Assembly: GCA_035705985.1 (NCBI GenBank)
Contig: DASSVP010000033.1
Location: 1-8,212 of the forward strand
DNA: 8,212 nucleotides
Source: JACVRW01 sp035705985
GTDB lineage: Bacteria > Actinomycetota > Thermoleophilia > Solirubrobacterales > Thermoleophilaceae
Direction of reading: 5' to 3'
Shown: piece by piece, positions 6,231 to 8,212 of the stretch
How the letters are laid out: every line of letters starts with the position of its first letter
Position numbering within the stretch: the first letter of the stretch is position 1
Notes under the pieces: model-generated
What the model saw: only the letters and a program-made list of their open reading frames with translations
Databases searched by the model: none
What the model was told of the DNA's origin: nothing
Translations under genes and position numbers: made by a program

Positions 6231-7687
6231 CGTATCCCAGCGTCTGCTTGGTGGTGCTGGACGGCTGGGGGCTCGCGGAGCCGGGACCCGGGAACGCCGT
6301 CGAGCTGGCCGACACGCCGGTCTTCGACGAGCTCTGGGAGAAGCACCCGCACACCACGCTGACGACGCACGGCCCGGCGGTCGGCCTGCCCGAGGGCCAG
6401 ATGGGCAACTCCGAGGTCGGCCACTTGAACCTGGGCGCGGGCGCGGTGGTCAAGCAGGACCTCCTGCGGATCGACGAGTCGATCGAGGACGGCTCGCTGT
6501 TCGAAAACGAGACGCTGCGCGCCGCCTGCGGCACCGAGCGGCTGCACCTGCTCGGGCTCGTGTCGGACGGCGGCGTGCACTCGAGCATGGGACATCTGCG
6601 CGCGCTGATCGAGCTCGCGGGCCGGGAGAGCGTGGACGACGTCGTCGTGCACGCCTTCACCGACGGGCGTGACACCGCGCCCGACAGCGGGGTCCGGCAC
6701 GTGGCGGAGGTCGAGTCCTGGGACGGCGCACGGGTGGCGAGCGTCACCGGGCGCTACTACGCCATGGACCGCGACAACCGCTGGGACCGGACGAAGCTCG
6801 CCTTCGACGCGATCGTGACCGGCGAGGCCGAGTTCCACGCGGAGACGGGGGAGGAGGCCGTGCGGCAGGCGTACGAACGCGGCGAGACGGACGAGTTCGT
6901 CAAGCCGACGCTCGCCGGCGACGACGGCCGCATCCGCAAGGGCGACTCCATCGTGTTCTTCAACTTCCGCCCGGACCGCGCTCGCCAGCTCACCCAAAGC
7001 CTCGGCGAGGGCGGCCTCCGCGTCACGACGCTCACCGAGTACAACGAGGACTGGGACTACCCGATCGCGTTTCCGCCGGCGCGCCCCGAGGTGACGCTCG
7101 CATCGACGCTGGCCGAGCGCGGCAGGGCGCAGCTGCACGTGGCCGAGACGGAGAAGTACGCCCACGTGACCTACTTCTTCAACGGCGGCGAGGAGGACCT
7201 CTACCCGCGCGAGGAGCGCGAGCTGGTGGACTCGCCGCGCGACGTCCCGACCTACGACAAGAAGCCGGAGATGAGCGCCCGCGAGGCCGCGCGCGCGTTC
7301 ACGGAGCACTGGCGCGGCGGCGAGAACGCCTTCGGGATCATCAACTTCGCGAACCCCGACATGGTCGGCCACACCGGCGTGATCGAGGCCGCGGTGAAGG
7401 CGGTCGAGACCGTGGACGCGTGCCTGGGGGAGGTGGTGGAAGCGGTCCACGAGTCCGGCGGCGTCTGCGTGATCACGGCGGACCACGGCAACGCGGACCA
7501 CATGCTCGAGCCGGACGGCAGCCCGAACACGGCTCACTCGAAGAACCCGGTGCCGCTGATCGTCACGGCGGACGTGGGCGAGCTGCGCGACGGCGGGGTG
7601 CTGGCGGACGTGGCGCCGACGGTCCTTGAGCTCCTCGGGGAGCCGCAGCCCGAGCAGATGTCGGGAATTTCGCTTCTCCGAACTTGA
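6227..7687 (+). CDS. gpmI: 2,3-bisphosphoglycerate-independent phosphoglycerate mutase
   Basis: This is a metal-dependent alkaline phosphatase-superfamily enzyme that converts 3-phosphoglycerate to 2-phosphoglycerate without a bisphosphoglycerate cofactor. GTG 6227 overlaps the tpiA stop as GTGA and places VVLDGWG ten residues in, as expected; the open frame further upstream is a shadow of tpiA. Metal ligands and nucleophile are complete: D12, S62 in GQMGNSEVGH, D378 and H382 in NPDMVGH, D419-H420 in TADHGN, and H437 in TAHSKNPVP. Substrate-site motifs are present too: H118 in GGVHS, FTDGRDTAP, GRYYAMDRD, FNFRPDRARQ and EKYAHVTYFFNGG. At 486 residues it is somewhat short of the usual ~510. 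Relative to the Geobacillus enzyme as remembered, all C-terminal ligands shift by about 25 positions, so the shortening lies between S62 and D378. The second histidine of the common GVHSH motif is serine here. No Shine-Dalgarno is seen, so coupling to tpiA is likely. Its TGA lies inside the -35 box of the next promoter. Confidence 0.96.
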   Translation: MTYPSVCLVVLDGWGLAEPGPGNAVELADTPVFDELWEKHPHTTLTTHGPAVGLPEGQMGNSEVGHLNLGAGAVVKQDLLRIDESIEDGSLFENETLRAACGTERLHLLGLVSDGGVHSSMGHLRALIELAGRESVDDVVVHAFTDGRDTAPDSGVRHVAEVESWDGARVASVTGRYYAMDRDNRWDRTKLAFDAIVTGEAEFHAETGEEAVRQAYERGETDEFVKPTLAGDDGRIRKGDSIVFFNFRPDRARQLTQSLGEGGLRVTTLTEYNEDWDYPIAFPPARPEVTLASTLAERGRAQLHVAETEKYAHVTYFFNGGEEDLYPREERELVDSPRDVPTYDKKPEMSAREAARAFTEHWRGGENAFGIINFANPDMVGHTGVIEAAVKAVETVDACLGEVVEAVHESGGVCVITADHGNADHMLEPDGSPNTAHSKNPVPLIVTADVGELRDGGVLADVAPTVLELLGEPQPEQMSGISLLRT

Positions 7688-7703
7688 CAAGACGACACTC
7701 AGG
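7683..7703 (+). promoter_or_regulatory. HAIR-like operator (candidate HspR binding site)
   Basis: The arms CTTGACA (7683-7689) and ACTCAGG (7697-7703) are separated by exactly seven bases. They match the HspR-associated inverted repeat CTTGAGT-N7-ACTCAAG at 11 of 14 arm positions (5/7 left, 6/7 right). The left arm covers the -35 box, a suitable place for repression, and HspR is known to repress hsp20-type genes such as acr2 in Mycobacterium. The arms are only partly complementary to each other (4 of 7), and the left arm could look right merely because it is a -35 box. No hspR gene is in the window. Confidence 0.5.
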
Positions 7704-7712
7704 TTTTATCCT
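7684..7712 (+). promoter_or_regulatory. Housekeeping-sigma promoter of hsp20
   Basis: A perfect -35, TTGACA (7684-7689), is followed after exactly 17 bases by TATCCT (7707-7712), a TANNNT -10. The expected start point is about A7719, giving a 5' leader of about 26 bases. This is the strongest promoter match in the window. The gpmI stop codon TGA (7685-7687) is part of the -35 hexamer. Confidence 0.75.
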
Positions 7713-7731
7713 GGCGTCATTCACATATGAC

Positions 7732-7739
7732 GGAGGTGA
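7732..7739 (+). promoter_or_regulatory. Strong Shine-Dalgarno of hsp20
   Basis: GGAGGTGA pairs fully with the 3' end of 16S rRNA and sits five bases before ATG 7745. It decides the start against the in-frame ATG at 7727, which would add MTEVRS but lies upstream of this site and only about eight bases from the predicted transcript start. Confidence 0.85.
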
Positions 7740-7744
7740 GAAGC

Positions 7745-8212
7745 ATGGCGCTTCTGATGAAGCCAGAGCCTTTTTCCCGTGAGATCGACCGCGTGTTCGA
7801 CGCGTTCTTCGGACAGACGGACCAGTCCCGGCGGTGGGTTCCGCCGATGGACCTGGTCGAGGCCGAAGACCACTTCGTCCTGAAGGCGGACCTGCCGGGG
7901 CTTGCCGAGGGCGACGTGAACATCGAGGTCCAGGACGGCACGCTCACCATCTCGGGCGAGCGAAACGCCGAGCATGAGCAGCACGAGCGCGGCTGGTACC
8001 GCATCGAGCGGGCCTTCGGCAGCTTCAACCGCTCGCTCACGCTGCCGGACGGCGTGGACGCGGACCGCATCGAGGCGTCGTTCTCGCACGGCGTCCTCGA
8101 GGTGCGGATCCCGAAGCCCGAGCAGCGCAAGCCGCGCCGGATCGCGATCTCCGGCGCCTCGAACGGCAACGGCAACAGAAAGCCGGCCGCCGTCGAGGGC
8201 AGCGCGACCGAG
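7745..8212 (+). CDS. Hsp20 / alpha-crystallin family small heat shock protein, C-terminus cut by window edge
   Basis: This is an ATP-independent holdase that binds unfolding proteins as a large oligomer in the cytosol. 156 codons are present with no stop before the window end. The N-terminal arm (1-33) carries FSREIDRVFDAFF, typical of bacterial class A small heat shock proteins. The alpha-crystallin domain runs from about residue 34 to 125: PPMDLVEAEDHFVLKADLPG, then DGTLTISGER (64-73), a WYRIERAFGSFNRSLTLP strand pair (84-101), and the signature HGVLEVRIPK (115-124). The IxI motif I133-A-I135, which docks on neighbouring subunits, follows in RRIAI. After it comes a flexible Gly/Asn/Ala-rich tail that continues beyond the window. 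Its own promoter, HAIR-like operator and very strong ribosome site point to stress-induced expression independent of the glycolytic genes upstream. Paralogues named hsp20, hspA, acr or ibp cannot be told apart here. Confidence 0.95.
   Translation, partial: MALLMKPEPFSREIDRVFDAFFGQTDQSRRWVPPMDLVEAEDHFVLKADLPGLAEGDVNIEVQDGTLTISGERNAEHEQHERGWYRIERAFGSFNRSLTLPDGVDADRIEASFSHGVLEVRIPKPEQRKPRRIAISGASNGNGNRKPAAVEGSATE

Noticed and set aside
6098..7690. Minus-strand open frame of 530 codons opposite gpmI
   Set aside because: Same composition artefact; its start sits just past the gpmI stop with no ribosome site, and no domain is seen.
7699..7714. Small hairpin CAGG-TTTTAT-CCTG after gpmI as a terminator
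   Set aside because: The stem has only four pairs plus one G-T, no T-run follows it, and the bases are better explained as part of the -10 region and HAIR right arm of the hsp20 promoter.

Overview
The window is a GC-rich (roughly 70%), densely coding stretch of bacterial chromosome. Codons are strongly biased to G/C at the third position, GTG starts are common, the -10 boxes are of the TANNNT type, and a HAIR-like (HspR) operator precedes the small heat shock gene. Together with the N-terminus MSEENVEVVRRGF on the first gene, this suggests an actinobacterium, perhaps of the Thermoleophilia. The class-level assignment is inference from protein style, not a database match.

Layout: (1) 1-390, minus strand, the N-terminal 130 codons of a SnoaL/NTF2-like protein cut by the window edge. 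(2) 391-424, a 34-bp divergent intergenic region with a -10-like box on each strand and no clear Shine-Dalgarno for either gene. (3) 425-3180, plus strand, uvrC and rapZ joined by an ATGA overlap. (4) 3181-3228, a 48-bp spacer with a ribosome binding site. (5) 3229-7687, four glycolytic genes, gap-pgk-tpiA-gpmI, packed with gaps or overlaps of a few bases. (6) 7683-7744, a compact promoter/operator region whose -35 box contains the gpmI stop codon. (7) 7745-8212, an Hsp20-family small heat shock protein cut by the right edge. No non-coding stretch exceeds 62 bases.

How the genes work together: gap, pgk, tpiA and gpmI encode consecutive steps of lower glycolysis/gluconeogenesis (triose phosphate isomerisation, oxidation to 1,3-bisphosphoglycerate, ATP formation, and 3-PG to 2-PG conversion). 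Their spacing implies one mRNA and translational coupling. uvrC (nucleotide excision repair) and rapZ (nucleotide-binding regulator family) lie just upstream on the same strand and may be cotranscribed. The usual actinobacterial partners yvcK and whiA, normally between rapZ and gap, are absent here, and gpmI occupies the place after tpiA where secG is often found. The hsp20 gene has its own strong-looking promoter, TTGACA-N17-TATCCT, and the best ribosome binding site in the window. It is probably heat/HspR controlled, but no terminator separates it from the glycolytic genes.

I see no mobile element, CRISPR array, tRNA, rRNA or phage remnant, and no undescribed multi-gene system. The most interesting signals are regulatory: the operator embedded at the gpmI/hsp20 junction, the two candidate leaderless promoters at 391-424, and the loss or relocation of yvcK-whiA.
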